From the NCBI RefSeq assembly GCF_014842925.1, contig NZ_JACYXJ010000003.1:496001-560000 (forward strand): DNA of 64,000 nt. Reading direction: 5' to 3'. The notes under the pieces were generated by a model. That model was not told the origin of the DNA, did no database searches, and saw only the letters and a program-made list of their open reading frames with translations. The stretch is from Roseibium polysiphoniae (GTDB lineage: Bacteria > Pseudomonadota > Alphaproteobacteria > Rhizobiales > Stappiaceae). Position 1 is the first letter of the stretch, and the number at the start of each line of letters is the position of its first letter. A program made the translations under genes and the position numbers. Shown here in pieces: positions 18,599 to 29,005 of the stretch.

Positions 18599-20023
18599 TT
18601 ATTCGACGCAGAGCTGTTTAAATTCGCCCTTGCGGTTGCTGCGTACGGCTTCGAGGCTCGTCGTGCATTTGGACTTCCTTACACGCTCGTGGTTTTCTTT
18701 TTTCTCCGGCGTGAAAATGAGCAGACGAGTGCCTCGGTCGCCGCACTCCGGATACTTTGCCTGAACCTTTTCCCTGTGAGCAAAGAGCATTTTTTTGACC
18801 ATGCTCTTTTGCTCCTCGTTCAGGTGGTTCTGACCGCGGCTTGAATCCCACTTGCCTTTGTACCAGCCAATGACATGAGCATAAGTGCTGTCTTTGTTCA
18901 CGCCGCAATTTTCATAGGAAACGGTCTTGCTGAAGTCTGAGATAATCATTTTTCCCATGACTGTCCCACTCACCCTGCCCCCGAACCAGTTTTCGCAGAA
19001 CTGCATGATTTCGACAGGACAGACGCTGCCGGATGCGACGGACTGCGGCGCACCGCTGACGTTTTCCGCCTCAAAGACGACGGTGAGGTCTCTGGTAGAA
19101 CGGGTGTTGCAGATCCAGCCCTTGCCGCCGCCGCAAGAATTGCCGCCGTTGCGGGTGCGGCATTCCTGTGCGGCCCGGGACTGGGCCGCGGCCTGGTCGC
19201 GGTTGACGCCCCAGCCGTAGGGCGAGCCGCCCTGTTCATAGGCGTAACCGGCGCAGCCCCGGCCTTCCAGGATGAGTTTCGGTGCGCAATTGGCGCCATT
19301 GCGCTCGCGACATTCGGCAAGGGCACGCTGCCGGGCGGCTTCCTTGCTGTCCTGGTCGTAGGACCAACCGAAGGCGGCATCATCGACGGAAACAGCAAGG
19401 CCAGCATAGACCGGCCTGTCCTCGAGGGCGGCGATCACTTTTGCCTGCGCCTGACGCTCTATGGCGAGGTCTTTTTCATAGGTCTTGATGTCCTTCTCGG
19501 CAACATCTTCCTGTGTTGCTACCTGGATCAGCGTTTCGGCCCGGTCGAGATCCTGCTCGAGGAATTCTCCCCTGGTGTATTCGCGCGCCAGATAACCGGC
19601 CGCACGGCCATAGCCTCCACGAGCTGCCTGCTCCATCAGCCTTACGCCGGCTTTCGAATCCCTTTCGAAGCCGTCTGACCCCTTGAGACGGGCGACGCCA
19701 AGATTGGACTGGGCGATCGGGTATCCGAGCTCGGCGGACTCCATCAGGAGCTTGCGGGTGTAGTCGCTTTCCCCATCTCCATAGCCGCATTTCTTGACGT
19801 AGTGGGTGATCCGGAGCGAATTCATCGCCGCCGGTGAGCGGTCGACTTCCGCCGCTTTCTTCAGCTTGTTGTAGGCGGCGCGGTCACCCCCGCAGGCGGC
19901 CTTGTAAAGCGCCTGATAGCGCTCGCGCTCCACTTGCCACATGGCGGGCAGCGGGTCGGCAAGGGCGGGTAAAACAAGAACAGGCAATAGGTAGGCAAGC
20001 GCAGCAGGAACAGCACGGAACAT
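18599..20023 (-). CDS. Secreted SEL1-repeat/DUF4189 protein, copy B
   Basis: 474 aa with the same order as copy A: signal peptide, Sel1-like repeats, DUF4189-like domain, then a cysteine-rich C-terminal domain. From the end of the signal peptide to AENVSGAPQ the two proteins differ at essentially one residue (GGDR here, GGDQ in copy A). After that they diverge strongly, although cysteines and short motifs stay in place (CENWFGG, KVQAKYPEC, KQLCVE). The C-terminal coding sequence is visibly more AT-rich than the shared part. The gene starts 89 bp from the icd-side repeat and may share a promoter with copy A. Function is unknown. Confidence 0.8.
   Translation of the reverse strand: MFRAVPAALAYLLPVLVLPALADPLPAMWQVERERYQALYKAACGGDRAAYNKLKKAAEVDRSPAAMNSLRITHYVKKCGYGDGESDYTRKLLMESAELGYPIAQSNLGVARLKGSDGFERDSKAGVRLMEQAARGGYGRAAGYLAREYTRGEFLEQDLDRAETLIQVATQEDVAEKDIKTYEKDLAIERQAQAKVIAALEDRPVYAGLAVSVDDAAFGWSYDQDSKEAARQRALAECRERNGANCAPKLILEGRGCAGYAYEQGGSPYGWGVNRDQAAAQSRAAQECRTRNGGNSCGGGKGWICNTRSTRDLTVVFEAENVSGAPQSVASGSVCPVEIMQFCENWFGGRVSGTVMGKMIISDFSKTVSYENCGVNKDSTYAHVIGWYKGKWDSSRGQNHLNEEQKSMVKKMLFAHREKVQAKYPECGDRGTRLLIFTPEKKENHERVRKSKCTTSLEAVRSNRKGEFKQLCVE
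19044..19978 (-). repeat. 935-bp near-perfect direct repeat, copy B
   Basis: Partner of 17507-18441. It covers the codons from the signal-peptide end to the end of the DUF4189-like domain and stops where the variable C-terminal domain begins. Confidence 0.9.
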
Positions 20024-20112
20024 ATGGCTAAAACTCTTAAAGTTTCAAAAAATGCTTATTTATCAAGGGATCACGTATCTGAACATCCTGTCAAGTTGCG
20101 ATGGCGCCCCAC

Positions 20113-20605
20113 GCAATGAAAAGGCGGCCGTTCGGCCGCCTTTTTGACTGGATCGACTGTCGGTCACCGCGGCCTTATGCCGCCATCGCCTTCTGGAGGT
20201 TCTCGTCGATCTTGTCGAGGAACTGCGTGGTCGTCAGCCAGCCCTGGTCCGGACCGACGAGCAGGGCCAGATCCTTGGTCATGAAGCCGCTTTCGACCGT
20301 GTCGATGCAGACCTTTTCCAGCGTCTCGGCGAAGGCTGCCAGCTCCGTGTTGTCATCCAGCTTGGCCCGGTGAGCGAGGCCCCGCGTCCAGGCGAAGATC
20401 GACGCGATGGAATTGGTCGAGGTACTTTCGCCCTTCTCGTGCTGGCGATAGTGGCGGGTCACCGTGCCGTGGGCCGCTTCCGCTTCCACAGTCTTGCCGT
20501 CTGGTGACATCAGAACTGAGGTCATCAGGCCGAGCGAGCCGAAGCCTTGCGCCACGATGTCGGACTGGACGTCACCATCATAGTTCTTGCAGGCCCAGAC
20601 ATAAC
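20113..20605 (-). repeat. icd-side copy of the icd 3'-end repeat
   Basis: Intact partner of the remnant at 16802-17012, covering the icd terminator and the last ~140 codons of icd. The remnant lacks the interval of about 20253-20520. Confidence 0.85.
20121..20145. terminator. Terminator of icd
   Basis: AAGGCGGCCG and CGGCCGCCTT form a perfect stem with T runs on both sides, 30 bp after the icd stop on the minus strand. The same element is found at 16809. Confidence 0.85.
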
Positions 20606-21389
20606 CGCCGGACCATTTGAGCGCACTGGCGACCATGTCGTCGATCAGGCGATGTTCGTACCAGATCTCCTTCTCGGCATAGGCGTCCTTGAATTCGGCG
20701 TCGAAGATCTCCTGGAACAGGTCCTTGAAGCGGCCGTCATAGGCTTTCAGGATGGTGTTCTTGGTCGACAGGTAGCAGGGCACGCCGCGCTGCAGGGCAT
20801 AGTTCAGGGAGGCCCGGGCGAAATCGCGGATCGAGTCGTCCAGATTGTACATGGCCATGGCAACGCCGGAGGAGGGGGCATCGAAGACATCGCGCTCGAT
20901 GGTCTCGCCGTCTTCACCGACGAACTTGATCGACAGCTTGCCCTTGCCGGGGAAGAGGAAGTCGGTGGCGCGGTATTGATCCCCAAATGCGTGACGTCCG
21001 ACGATAATCGGTTGGGTCCAGCCAGGGACCAGGCGCGGGACGTTTTGCATGATGATCGGCTCGCGGAAGATCACGCCGCCCAGAATGTTGCGGATCGTGC
21101 CATTGGGCGAGCGGTACATGCGCTTGAGGCCAAATTCCTCGACCCGGGCTTCGTCCGGCGTGATCGTGGCGCATTTGACGCCAACGCCATGCTTCTTGAT
21201 CGCCTCGGCGGCATCCACGGTGATCTGGTCGTCGGTTTCGTCGCGCTTCTGGATCGACAGATCATAATACTCAAGGTCGATGTCCAGATAGGGGTGGATC
21301 AGCTTGTCCTTGATGAACTGCCAGATGATGCGCGTCATCTCGTCGCCGTCGAGCTCAACGACCGGGTTCGCTACCTTGATCTTCGCCAT
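20175..21389 (-). CDS. icd: NADP-dependent isocitrate dehydrogenase, homodimeric type
   Basis: 404 aa. Converts isocitrate and NADP+ to 2-oxoglutarate, CO2 and NADPH in the TCA cycle. It matches the eukaryote-like dimeric class common in Rhizobiales: [15 protein letters not shown] at the N-terminus, the substrate loop [32 protein letters not shown] with metal-binding aspartates, and [13 protein letters not shown] near the cofactor site. The ATG at 21389 (MAKIKVANP) follows AAAGAGG; the frame runs on to 21440 but that extension is not conserved-looking. A second, unrelated-class isocitrate dehydrogenase lies 2.5 kb away at 23934. Confidence 0.97.
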   Translation of the reverse strand: MAKIKVANPVVELDGDEMTRIIWQFIKDKLIHPYLDIDLEYYDLSIQKRDETDDQITVDAAEAIKKHGVGVKCATITPDEARVEEFGLKRMYRSPNGTIRNILGGVIFREPIIMQNVPRLVPGWTQPIIVGRHAFGDQYRATDFLFPGKGKLSIKFVGEDGETIERDVFDAPSSGVAMAMYNLDDSIRDFARASLNYALQRGVPCYLSTKNTILKAYDGRFKDLFQEIFDAEFKDAYAEKEIWYEHRLIDDMVASALKWSGGYVWACKNYDGDVQSDIVAQGFGSLGLMTSVLMSPDGKTVEAEAAHGTVTRHYRQHEKGESTSTNSIASIFAWTRGLAHRAKLDDNTELAAFAETLEKVCIDTVESGFMTKDLALLVGPDQGWLTTTQFLDKIDENLQKAMAA

Positions 21390-21432
21390 GGCTTGGGCCT
21401 CTTTCCGGGTGTGGATAAAATTGTGTGCGTTC

Positions 21433-21441
21433 GTATACAAT
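21433..21441 (-). promoter_or_regulatory. GTATACAAT motif upstream of icd
   Basis: The nine bases GTATACAAT (plus strand) lie 44 bp upstream of the icd start. The same nine bases occur at 26261 upstream of the monomeric isocitrate dehydrogenase. GntR-family operators often have the core TTGTATACAA, so a shared regulator is possible; a -10-like element is the other reading. Confidence 0.35.
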
Positions 21442-21616
21442 CATCTGTGCTGCGGCGCAACGGTCGCCGGCGAGCTTTAGCAGAATCGCGGGGAAATGGG
21501 GAGGGCAAGGCGGGGGGGGAATGTGGCTGTCGAGGCATTTCGACAATATCTGGTTTGTACGCCTTGACATGCTTTCCTGCGTCACCATCGGCGGGCAGCC
21601 TTGCCGATCGCTCCTG

Positions 21617-21714
21617 GCCTTCCCGAACGAAGATCCGGCATGCCGGGACCTCGAGGATCATGCAGCACCGGCTGCGTTTTCTGCACCCCGGACTGCGCCG
21701 GGAAGGCAGAGGGG
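21617..21714. repeat. Dispersed repeat, family 1
   Basis: Starts CCTTCCCGAACGAAGATCCGG and ends near CGCCGGGAAGGCAGAGG, with the ends partly complementary. A related unit is at 22788. The rest of the 440-bp gap between icd and the RidA gene (21390-21829) holds the icd promoter region and nothing else recognised. Confidence 0.55.
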
Positions 21715-21829
21715 GAGGGCGGATTGGGAAGGCGGCATTGCCAGCTCTGTTCGCCCGGCCTTGGTCTGGCAAATGAGACGGGTCAAGTGATAGGGTCTGT
21801 CATCCAACCAGAGAGTGAGAATTCAAGTC

Positions 21830-22315
21830 GTGACCACACCCGAAGACAGACTGGCAGCGCTTGGTCTGAAATTACCACAGCCGACGAAAGCGCCTGACGG
21901 CGTTCAACTGCCGTTCGTATTTGTCAATGTCAGGGGCCAACGGGCCTTGTTTTCCGGTCACGCAAAAAGCGCAGAGGATGGCCGTATTGTGGGGCCATAC
22001 GGAGTTGTCGGGGCCGATTTCACAACAGACCAAGGCTACGAGGAAGCCCGCGGAGTGGCGCTGTCCGTGCTTGCAAATCTCAAAGCGGAAATCGGTGAAT
22101 TGTCGCGCATAACGGGATGGGTGCGGGTTTTCGGGATGGTGACATCCGCGCCCGGCTATAGCGAACAACACCTCGTGGTGAACGGGTTCAGTGATCTGAT
22201 CAATTCCGTTTTTGGGCCGGACGTGGGGCGCCATTCGCGTTCTGCGCTCGGGGTGTCCGGATTGCCGTTTGGATTTGCCATGGAAATTGAAGGCGAGGTC
22301 CTGATCAGCGAATGA
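21830..22315 (+). CDS. RidA/YjgF family protein
   Basis: The ~161-aa product matches the longer RidA subfamily: TPEDRLAALGLKLP at the N-terminus, then LFSGHAKSAEDGRIVG, a helix with ALSVLANLKAEIG, and FGPDVGRHSRSALGVSGLPFG near the C-terminus. RidA proteins deaminate reactive enamine/imine intermediates formed by PLP enzymes; this subfamily's exact substrate is not known, and the conserved trimer-interface Arg appears as HSRSA. GTG codons at 21815 and 21830 are both possible starts; a GAGAG purine run favours the second. It is flanked by repeat-rich DNA on both sides. Confidence 0.85.
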   Translation: MTTPEDRLAALGLKLPQPTKAPDGVQLPFVFVNVRGQRALFSGHAKSAEDGRIVGPYGVVGADFTTDQGYEEARGVALSVLANLKAEIGELSRITGWVRVFGMVTSAPGYSEQHLVVNGFSDLINSVFGPDVGRHSRSALGVSGLPFGFAMEIEGEVLISE

Positions 22316-22662
22316 GCAGCCAGAGATGGCCTGGGGCCGCCTGGCACTGGGGCACCACAGGAGCTCGGGAAAACGCCATACGCGTGTGCTGTCTCGAAGG
22401 TGGGACCCGCATTGGGCTGCCCTGAGGATGAGGCGCTCTAGGCGGGCTTGTCCCTGAACCACCGGCGGTCATCCCGGCCTTGTGTGGGGACCCAATCCAT
22501 CCTGCTGCCAGCCGGGGCGTTTGTGAGCAAGCTGGAAGTCGCCGCGCATCTGCTGATTTGACCTTTATGCTTCGGGAGCCAATGGATCTCCGCACGAGGC
22601 GGGGATGACGGCAGAAGATGTCGTGAGGCTCTCGCCCATGCCGCGAAAACAAACCTCTCCGT

Positions 22663-22756
22663 CGTCGTTGTCGGGCTTGTCCCGGCAATCCAAATAGCCT
22701 TAGCCAGAAGACTGGAGGAGTGGATCCTCGGGACAAGCCCGAGGATGACGAAAGCG
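22663..22756. repeat. Long palindromic intergenic repeat
   Basis: TCGGGCTTGTCCCG at 22671-22684 and its complement CGGGACAAGCCCGA at 22729-22742 would form a strong hairpin. The outer parts GTCGTCGTTG and GATGACGA extend the pairing imperfectly. Hairpins of this type are widely scattered in alphaproteobacterial genomes. Similar GATGACGG-type fragments lie at about 22460-22620. The 650-bp gap 22316-22965 holds these repeats and the promoter of the MarR-GNAT gene. Confidence 0.7.
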
Positions 22757-22787
22757 GGTGTGGTTCGGCATTTCCACTATCTCCCTG

Positions 22788-22891
22788 CTTTCCCGAACGA
22801 AGATCCGGGACCCAGTACGCCGGGATCTCTCGGGTCAAACCGCGCCGCCTGCGGCTACTGGATCCCTGCCTGCGCAGGGAAAGCAAAGAGG
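22788..22891. repeat. Dispersed repeat, family 1 (second copy)
   Basis: Begins CTTTCCCGAACGAAGATCCGG and ends in TGCGCAGGGAAAGC, related to the unit at 21617. Confidence 0.55.
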
Positions 22892-22946
22892 AGCTGCGCG
22901 GCGCGACGGGCCGTCTGCTGCAGCGCTCTTGACAGAAGATATATAC

Positions 22947-22960
22947 CTGACTTAAGTCAG
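22947..22960. promoter_or_regulatory. Perfect 14-bp palindrome, likely operator
   Basis: CTGACTTAAGTCAG lies directly before the ATG of the MarR-GNAT gene and downstream of a consensus TTGACA at 22929. MarR regulators bind such palindromes to control their own gene. Confidence 0.6.
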
Positions 22961-22965
22961 ATAAT

Positions 22966-23838
22966 ATGCTGACCGATATTTCCCGCTTTCGCCGTTTCAG
23001 CCGTGCCGTGACCTCAGAGGTTGGCGCGCTCGACACGTCTTTTCTCGGGCTTGGCCGACCGCTTGGCTCTGCCCGGGTGCTCAATGCCATTGGCCAGGGG
23101 CGCAGTGATGTTGCTGAGGTGCGCAGCTATCTCGGCCTTGATTCCGGATTGATGAGCCGCCTGCTTCGGTCCCTGGAAGAGGAGGGGCTGATTGAGGTGT
23201 CCTCAGACAAACAGGACGGCCGAAGGCGGCAGGCGAAGCTGACCGAGGCGGGCAAGGCTGCGTTTGCCGACTATGAGCGCCTGTCAAATGAACGGGCGGC
23301 AGATCTCCTTTCAGGTCACTCGAAGCCCAAGGCGCTGCTGGAGGCCATGGACCTGATCGCTTCTGCCCTTGGCCGGCAAAGGTGGCAGTTTGAGGAACGC
23401 GATCCACGTGACCCTGAATGCGTCTACTGCCTTGAGGAATATTATGCGGAGCTAAACCGTCGGTTCGACATTGGATTTGACGTTGCACTGTCTGCCGATC
23501 CTGAAGCCGAAGATATGCTGGCACCCCGGGGCTGCTTTATTCTGTGCCTGTCAGATGGGCTGCCGATTGGCTGTGTCGGTTTGAAAGGCACGGACAAGGG
23601 CTATGCGGAAATCAAGCGGCTTTGGGTGTCGCCGGCCGCGCGTGGGCTCGGCATGGCGAAGCGGCTGATGGTGGAAGTCGAGGCGCGGGCGCGCGAGCTT
23701 GGCATCACGCTTTTGCGCCTGGATACGAACTCAAAGCTGCCTGAGGCCGTGAAACTCTACCAGACGTCCGGCTGGACCGAGATCGACCGCTTCAACGAGG
23801 ATCCTTATCCGGACTTTTTCTTTGAAAAGGCACTGTAA
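22966..23838 (+). CDS. MarR-type HTH/GNAT acetyltransferase fusion protein
   Basis: 290 aa with two domains. Residues ~1-140 form a MarR winged helix (VRSYLGLDSGLMSRLLRSLEEEGLIE, then the wing DKQDGRRRQAKLTEAG). Residues ~150-290 are a GNAT domain with the acetyl-CoA loop in RLWVSPAARGLGMAKRLM and the C-terminal LYQTSGWTEI. Such fusions occur in several bacteria; the acetylated substrate is unknown. The ATG at 22966 has no visible ribosome-binding site and sits six bases after the 14-bp palindrome, so leaderless or weak translation is likely. It is convergent with the monomeric isocitrate dehydrogenase. Confidence 0.88.
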   Translation: MLTDISRFRRFSRAVTSEVGALDTSFLGLGRPLGSARVLNAIGQGRSDVAEVRSYLGLDSGLMSRLLRSLEEEGLIEVSSDKQDGRRRQAKLTEAGKAAFADYERLSNERAADLLSGHSKPKALLEAMDLIASALGRQRWQFEERDPRDPECVYCLEEYYAELNRRFDIGFDVALSADPEAEDMLAPRGCFILCLSDGLPIGCVGLKGTDKGYAEIKRLWVSPAARGLGMAKRLMVEVEARARELGITLLRLDTNSKLPEAVKLYQTSGWTEIDRFNEDPYPDFFFEKAL

Positions 23839-23881
23839 ACGCAATCGGAGCTCGGGGAAGCCTTCACCTTAAAGCTCAAAC

Positions 23882-23910
23882 AAAAAGGGCGGTCCGGAGA
23901 CCGCCCTTTT
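23882..23910. terminator. Bidirectional terminator between MarR-GNAT and icd2
   Basis: AAAAGGGCGGTC, a short loop, then GACCGCCCTTTT. Placed between two convergent genes, with A and T tracts that suit both directions. Confidence 0.85.
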
Positions 23911-23933
23911 CAGATTTCTGCGTCAACAAGGCC

Positions 23934-26174
<2,241 letters not shown>

Positions 26175-26260
26175 TCAATCGTCGGAAGGGCGCTCAGACG
26201 TTGCGGCAGGCAATGCGCGCAAGCGTTCGACCGTCCTCCACGGTTCGGGCTTCCGGCGGT

Positions 26261-26269
26261 GTATACAAT
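26261..26269 (-). promoter_or_regulatory. GTATACAAT motif upstream of monomeric IDH
   Basis: It lies 111 bp upstream of the start and overlaps the perfect 10-bp palindrome TACAATTGTA at 26263-26272. Identical nine bases are found upstream of icd at 21433. The rest of the 283-bp gap before the dioxygenase gene shows nothing else clear. Confidence 0.35.
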
Positions 26270-26433
26270 TGTACGCAATCAATTTCCAGCCCCTTGATTG
26301 CGGGGTAACCGGTGAATGCTGGCGGACCCTATCAAAGCTGGCTGCAATCGCCAACAGAAGGAGCGAGGTCTGGGCCCGCCAGCATTGATTTTCGCGTCTG
26401 GGTGGAAGAGCCCAGACGCTGCCGTTGTCCCGC

Positions 26434-27543
26434 CTAGCGCGAGAGAACCCGAATGCGGCTGTCGAATTCGCCGCGGTCCACGTAGCAGCCACGCAGGTGG
26501 CGGAAGCCTGTGGATGGATCGAAAGCGGCACGGCCATGAAGGGCCCTGCGGTTGTCGAAGATCACCATCTCGCCGCCCTCCAGCCGGGTTGTCATGACGT
26601 AGTCATCGGAGCGGGTCATCTGCATCAGCTTGCGATAGGCGGCATAATAGGCCGCCATGACGTCTGCCTCGAGATCCAGGGTCGCGGCGATATGCGCATT
26701 GAATCTGAGCTCGCGGACCTGGCCGAGATGATTTGTCTCGATGGTCAGGTGACGGCTGCGCAGGTCATAGTCCTGATCCTGGAACCGGAAAGGGATCGGG
26801 ATGGTGTTCAGAAGTCTGAAGGCTTCCGGGTCGCTGGCCTTGAGATCTTCGGCAATGGCAAAGCCGTCACAGAAGGTCGATCCGCCGCCTTCGGCCTCAT
26901 TGGCAAGGCAGTGGAGGAACTGGAAGCCCGGCGCCAGTTCCTGGTTTGGAAGGTCTGTGTGCAGCGGCAAGGCGTGTGACGTATAGGCCAGGTTGTTGGG
27001 GTTCGGCTTGGACTGAACCTCGAAGGTCACGCCAAAGTTGGTCTCGCGCAGGAAGCCGATCCGGCGGGCAACGGTCATGCCGGCATCGACGTCGTCGGCC
27101 ATGCCATCGACGATGGCGAGGCCCGTGCGCTTGGTCGCGACGAGAAAGTCCAGAAGTGCGGCATCATCCGACAGAAGATCCGACGCGCTGGCGCGTGGGA
27201 GCTCGGCCTTGGTCAGGTCGCCGCGCCACAGGGTGGGCGTGACATCGGCCGGATCAGACAAGGGCATGCCTGGCTTGTTGGCGGCGAGCCAGTTGGCGTC
27301 AAAGCGGCTGGTGTGATCCTCGGACTTCCAGCGCAGGACGAGATTGCCGTCGTCGACGCTGGCATCGCCGATTTCGATGTCGAGGGGAACGCTGGTCAGG
27401 TCGAATTGCCGCTCGAGGGTTTGCGGGTGGAAACCGCTCGGGCAGCTGTCGCGCAGGAAGATGGCAGGGAAGGTCGTTGCGCTGCCGTCCGGCCACGCAA
27501 TGTCGATCGCACGGGCGTCGCCGTGCAAGGTTGCAGTCATCAT
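26434..27543 (-). CDS. Gamma-butyrobetaine dioxygenase-like 2-oxoglutarate/Fe(II) oxygenase
   Basis: 369 aa. By family, hydroxylates gamma-butyrobetaine to L-carnitine, using 2-oxoglutarate and O2. The N-terminal ~95 residues are the DUF971-like zinc domain seen in this family (FLRDSCPSGFHPQT). The TauD/TfdA catalytic domain follows with the iron ligands HTD in LPLHTDLPNQE (about residue 197) and His in ALHGRAAF (about residue 340), and Arg near the C-terminus in RHLRGCYVDR. Trimethyllysine dioxygenase is an alternative, but bacterial homologues of this length are usually of the butyrobetaine type. No carnitine transport or degradation genes are adjacent. Confidence 0.85.
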   Translation of the reverse strand: MMTATLHGDARAIDIAWPDGSATTFPAIFLRDSCPSGFHPQTLERQFDLTSVPLDIEIGDASVDDGNLVLRWKSEDHTSRFDANWLAANKPGMPLSDPADVTPTLWRGDLTKAELPRASASDLLSDDAALLDFLVATKRTGLAIVDGMADDVDAGMTVARRIGFLRETNFGVTFEVQSKPNPNNLAYTSHALPLHTDLPNQELAPGFQFLHCLANEAEGGGSTFCDGFAIAEDLKASDPEAFRLLNTIPIPFRFQDQDYDLRSRHLTIETNHLGQVRELRFNAHIAATLDLEADVMAAYYAAYRKLMQMTRSDDYVMTTRLEGGEMVIFDNRRALHGRAAFDPSTGFRHLRGCYVDRGEFDSRIRVLSR

Positions 27544-27794
27544 CAGGAATATCCAGTTTCATGTCATGGGGATCCGGCCCGCAGGCCGGGCGGTTACATG
27601 AAACGGGGAGGCGGCCACCACCATTGGGCCTTGGCATGGGGCAATCCGTGATTGCGACCAACAACGGATGTCATGACGGCAAGGCCTCTTGGAACGCTCC
27701 AGCGAGCGCTAACGGTGAAACATCAGAGCGTGATGATACACAAAATGTCTGCCCGCAGACAGCCTCATCTGCGGGCAGGAAAGCGGCGGTCTGC

Positions 27795-28364
27795 CTAATT
27801 CGATTTCATCGACTTGGCGGCCAGAGCAACGGCGATGTAGCTCCAGCCGTTGAAGATCACCGAAATGCCGGCAACAAGCCCGAGCGCCCAGGCCGCGGAA
27901 GAGGGCAGTTCCAGCCAGATCATGAGGCCGGCGAGAAGCGACATCAGGCCCGCAAACCCAATCCAGCCCCACCCCTGGTTCGGGCGCAGGCGGTAGGCGA
28001 AGAGCAGCTGGCTGATGCCTTGCGCAATGAAGACGGCGGCGATCACGAGGGTCAGTGCAAAGGTGCCGGCCAGCGGGTTCGCGTAGATGACGATGCCGCC
28101 GATCACGGCGATGATGCCGGTGATCAGGCTCCAGAGGTAGCGGTTGCCATCCTTGCTCTTGAAGGCCTGGTAGATCTGCAGCGCGCCGCCGACAACGAGC
28201 ACCGCCGCGATCAACAGCGTCACTGCGACGGATGAAGCGTGAGGTGCTGCAATCAGGATCATCCCGCCGATCAGGAGGGCGATCCCGAGCGCCAGGAACC
28301 AAATCCAGTTGTCTTCGATCTTGTCCAGGACGGACTGGGCCGTCTGCTGTGTGTCGCCTGCCAT
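27795..28364 (-). CDS. HdeD-family membrane protein (DUF308)
   Basis: 189 aa with six hydrophobic segments in three pairs, each pair with a Gly-rich turn (WFLALGIALLIGGMILIA, LLIAAVLVVGGALQIY, LWSLITGIIAVIGGIVIY), the HdeD/DUF308 pattern. HdeD proteins are linked to acid resistance in E. coli; elsewhere their role is unclear. The ATG at 28364 (MAGDTQQT) follows GGGGAGGCC, so the in-frame extension to 28520 is not used. It is divergent from the MarR gene at 28495, sharing a 130-bp promoter region with it. Confidence 0.85.
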   Translation of the reverse strand: MAGDTQQTAQSVLDKIEDNWIWFLALGIALLIGGMILIAAPHASSVAVTLLIAAVLVVGGALQIYQAFKSKDGNRYLWSLITGIIAVIGGIVIYANPLAGTFALTLVIAAVFIAQGISQLLFAYRLRPNQGWGWIGFAGLMSLLAGLMIWLELPSSAAWALGLVAGISVIFNGWSYIAVALAAKSMKSN

Positions 28365-28468
28365 GTTGGCCTCCCCAATGTCTGTGTCAGGTGTCACGAT
28401 AACGTGGTTGCGACTTATGCGATAGCACCTGATCGATGGCATTTGAACGACCGCGCATGTTGACTTTC

Positions 28469-28480
28469 GTGTATCTACAC
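28469..28480. promoter_or_regulatory. GTGTA-N2-TACAC palindrome before the marR gene
   Basis: GTGTATCTACAC, with perfect five-base arms, lies 14 bp upstream of the marR ATG and just after TTGACT at 28460. The same arms occur before the KAS II gene at 28981. Confidence 0.65.
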
Positions 28481-28494
28481 ATCTATCAGGAGAC

Positions 28495-28926
28495 ATGACG
28501 GATGATTTTACGCTTTGCATGTTGATGAACGCGCGCCGGGCCGCGCGGGCCGTATCGCGTCGGTATGACCGGCTGGCACGGCCTTATGGCCTGACCGCTG
28601 TCCAGTTTTCGGTCATGGGCGCAGTGATCAATGGCGCCGGCAAGACAACAAGCGAACTTGCCGATGGGCTCGGCATGGAGCGAACAACGCTCGTGCGCAA
28701 TCTGGCGCTTTTGGAAAAGCAGGGGCTGATCAAGGGCGAGCGGCTTGAAAAAGGCAATGGCCGGTGCCACGTGCTGACCGAGCGCGGCGATGCGCTGGTG
28801 GACACTTGCCTGCCGATCTGGCGTAAGGCCCAGGCAGAGTTGGCGCAGGAGCTGGGGCAGGCCGAATTCCTGGAGACGGTGCGCGTGCTGCAGCGTCTGG
28901 CAGAGGTCGATCAACCTGAGGCCTGA
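28495..28926 (+). CDS. MarR-family transcriptional regulator
   Basis: 143 aa, the normal size for MarR. The winged helix-turn-helix runs through TTSELADGLGMERTTLVRNLALLEKQGLI (residues ~58-85) followed by a wing in GNGRCHVLTERG. The dimerisation helices are at both ends. The palindrome GTGTA-N2-TACAC in front of it and in front of the KAS II gene downstream suggests it represses both; MarR proteins usually release DNA when bound by a small, often aromatic, ligand. The KAS II start lies 79 bp downstream. Confidence 0.9.
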   Translation: MTDDFTLCMLMNARRAARAVSRRYDRLARPYGLTAVQFSVMGAVINGAGKTTSELADGLGMERTTLVRNLALLEKQGLIKGERLEKGNGRCHVLTERGDALVDTCLPIWRKAQAELAQELGQAEFLETVRVLQRLAEVDQPEA

Positions 28927-28980
28927 ACGTGAGTGAAGACGCAAAAAGCGGGCAGGAAGCAGATCTTTCTGTCTAATATC

Positions 28981-28992
28981 GTGTATATACAC
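28981..28992. promoter_or_regulatory. GTGTA-N2-TACAC palindrome before the KAS II gene
   Basis: GTGTATATACAC, a perfect 12-bp palindrome, lies directly before the ribosome-binding site AAGGAG of the synthase gene. It repeats the arms found at 28469, consistent with one regulator acting at both sites. Confidence 0.65.
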
Positions 28993-29005
28993 AAGGAGTT
29001 TTCCG

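Noticed and set aside
20175..21440. Longer icd start at 21440
   Set aside because: The extra 17 residues do not match the family N-terminus and the AAAGAGG site precedes the ATG at 21389.
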